Assembly (NCBI RefSeq): GCF_900101865.1
Contig: NZ_FNAH01000001.1
Span: forward strand, 1 to 64,000
DNA: 64,000 bases
Origin: Paracoccus isoporae
Lineage (GTDB): Bacteria > Pseudomonadota > Alphaproteobacteria > Rhodobacterales > Rhodobacteraceae
Direction: 5' to 3'
The translations under genes and the position numbers were made by a program. The notes under the pieces were generated by a model. It saw only the letters and a program-made list of their open reading frames with translations. It ran no database searches and had not been told where the DNA came from. Positions 63,079 through 64,000 of this stretch are shown one piece after another (the stretch's first letter is position 1; every line of letters begins with the position of its first letter).

Positions 63079-64000
63079 TCAGCTTGGCGTGATGCCGCGA
63101 ATGCGTTCGGATCGGCGCCGCAGGATCTCCACTGTGGCCAGCAGGGCGATGGAGAACACCACCAGCAGCGTCGCCACCGCCAGAATCGCGGGGGAGAGCT
63201 GTTCGCGGATGCCGATCCACATCTGGCGCGGGATGGTCTGCTGATCGGGCCCGGCGATGAACAACACCACCACCACCTCATCGAACGAGGTGACGAAGGC
63301 AAACAGCGCGCCCGAGATCACGCCGGGCAGGATCAGCGGCATGGTGATGCGGAAGAAGGTCGTCCTCGGGCTGGCGCCAAGGCTGGCCGCGGCACGGTTC
63401 AGGGACTGATCGAACCCGATCAGCGTGGCGGTGACGGTGATGATGACAAAGGGCACACCCAGCGTGGCATGCGCCAGGATCACCCCCAGATGGGTATTGG
63501 CCAGGCAGCCCCGGTTGGACAAGATCGGCGAGAATGCCTGTTGCAGCCAGGACCCCTCCGGCAGGCAGGCGGAGGAGTAGAAGAAGAACAGCCCCGTCGC
63601 GGTGATGATGAGCGGCACGATCATCGGCGAGATCAGCGTCGCCATGATGAGGCGGCGGAACGGCATCTCCGGCCGCGACAGCCCCAACGCTGCAAGCGTC
63701 CCCAGCACTGTCGCGAGCGCGGTGGACAGGATGCCGATCAGCACCGAGTTCTTCGCCGCGTTCACCCATTTCGCATTTGCCCACATATCCGCGAACCAGT
63801 TCGCATCGCGGGGCGCGTCCGGGCTGGCCATGCCGAAGGTGGCGAGCGTGTCATACCACTGCATCGAGTAGCCCGCCGGATCGAAGGACAGCATCTCGCG
63901 GGTGAAGGTGAAGAACCGTGCGGCGTTGAAGCTGAGCGGGATGATGACGAGGATCGGCGCGATCAGGAAAATAAAGATCAGCGCGCAGATCACCAGATAG
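63079..64000 (-). CDS. ABC transporter permease, spermidine/putrescine (PotC/PotI) type, partial at its 5' end
   Basis: An inner-membrane permease with six helices; the frame stays open to the window edge, so the N-terminus lies outside. 'NAAKNSVLIGILSTALATVLGTLAALGLSR' and the EAA loop 'NRAAASLGASPRTTFFRITMPLILPG' are typical of polyamine/opine importers. 'FVTSFDEVVVVLFIAGPDQQTIPRQMW' is the PotC hallmark. An extra loop with two Cys ('SSACLPEGSWLQQAFSPILSNRGCLANTH') faces the periplasm. The other transporter genes must lie to the right. Confidence 0.9.
   Translation of the reverse strand, partial: YLVICALIFIFLIAPILVIIPLSFNAARFFTFTREMLSFDPAGYSMQWYDTLATFGMASPDAPRDANWFADMWANAKWVNAAKNSVLIGILSTALATVLGTLAALGLSRPEMPFRRLIMATLISPMIVPLIITATGLFFFYSSACLPEGSWLQQAFSPILSNRGCLANTHLGVILAHATLGVPFVIITVTATLIGFDQSLNRAAASLGASPRTTFFRITMPLILPGVISGALFAFVTSFDEVVVVLFIAGPDQQTIPRQMWIGIREQLSPAILAVATLLVVFSIALLATVEILRRRSERIRGITPS

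Overview
The window is high-GC chromosomal DNA of an alphaproteobacterium, most likely a Paracoccus-like member of the Rhodobacterales. The reasons are the gene families and their order: a short-form HPr kinase with RapZ, an EIIA of the mannose class and HPr; ATP-type PckA; aerobic cobaltochelatase CobS/CobT; a second-type GltX; a Hint-domain protein; DUF2852, DUF808 and DUF2270 proteins. Genes are densely packed, with many 1- and 4-nt start/stop overlaps. There is no rRNA, CRISPR array, prophage or insertion sequence. One tRNA gene was found.

Layout. 1-2.4 kb: the end of etfA and a 3-hydroxybutyryl-CoA dehydrogenase, separated by an antisense, compositionally different glycosyltransferase-like gene. 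2.4-7.5 kb: a DUF2852 protein, the regulatory PTS operon hprK-rapZ-EIIA-HPr-TetR, and divergent pckA. 7.6-10.9 kb: a secreted family I.3 RTX lipase followed by an AtoE-type short-chain fatty acid permease. 11.2-17 kb: cobS, a kinase-like gene, cobT and an aminopeptidase P gene in one operon. 17-22.4 kb: a DUF808 membrane protein and a Ugp-type glycerol-3-phosphate ABC importer. 22.6-31.9 kb: YbjN, proC, a CsaA-like tRNA-binding protein, a D-2-hydroxyacid dehydrogenase, CsbD, CorA, a divergent DUF1045/phnM pair, a CPA2 antiporter and a Hint protein. 32-34.7 kb: an AT-rich intergenic region full of dyads, then a secreted phytase-like esterase.

34.8-46.6 kb holds a catabolic island that reads as a non-phosphorylative L-fucose (6-deoxyhexose) pathway. 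It contains an IclR regulator, an amidohydrolase lactonase, a four-gene sugar ABC importer, a mutarotase, two enolase-superfamily dehydratases, a Gfo/Idh oxidoreductase, a MaoC-like protein, a BDH2/KDF-dehydrogenase-like SDR and an FAH-family hydrolase. The predicted end products are pyruvate and lactate.

46.7-53.4 kb holds tRNA-Met, an orphan low-GC gene, gltX, a zincin, a PfkB kinase, hchA and dtd. It also carries two copies of an intergenic repeat (a third, diverged copy lies near 11.0 kb) and an 11-bp-phased GTGYAC array upstream of a DEAD-box helicase. 54.8-64 kb carries a Bcr/CflA exporter, tdk, a DUF2270 protein, the operon dacC-tmk-holB-tatD-MBL hydrolase-AEC transporter, and the edge of a spermidine/putrescine-type ABC permease gene.

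No database search was possible. Family names come from recognised motifs and lengths. The least explained sequence is in the intergenic regions (the repeat family, the phased array, the AT-rich dyad region) and in the two orphan-like genes at 433-1311 and 47090-47968.
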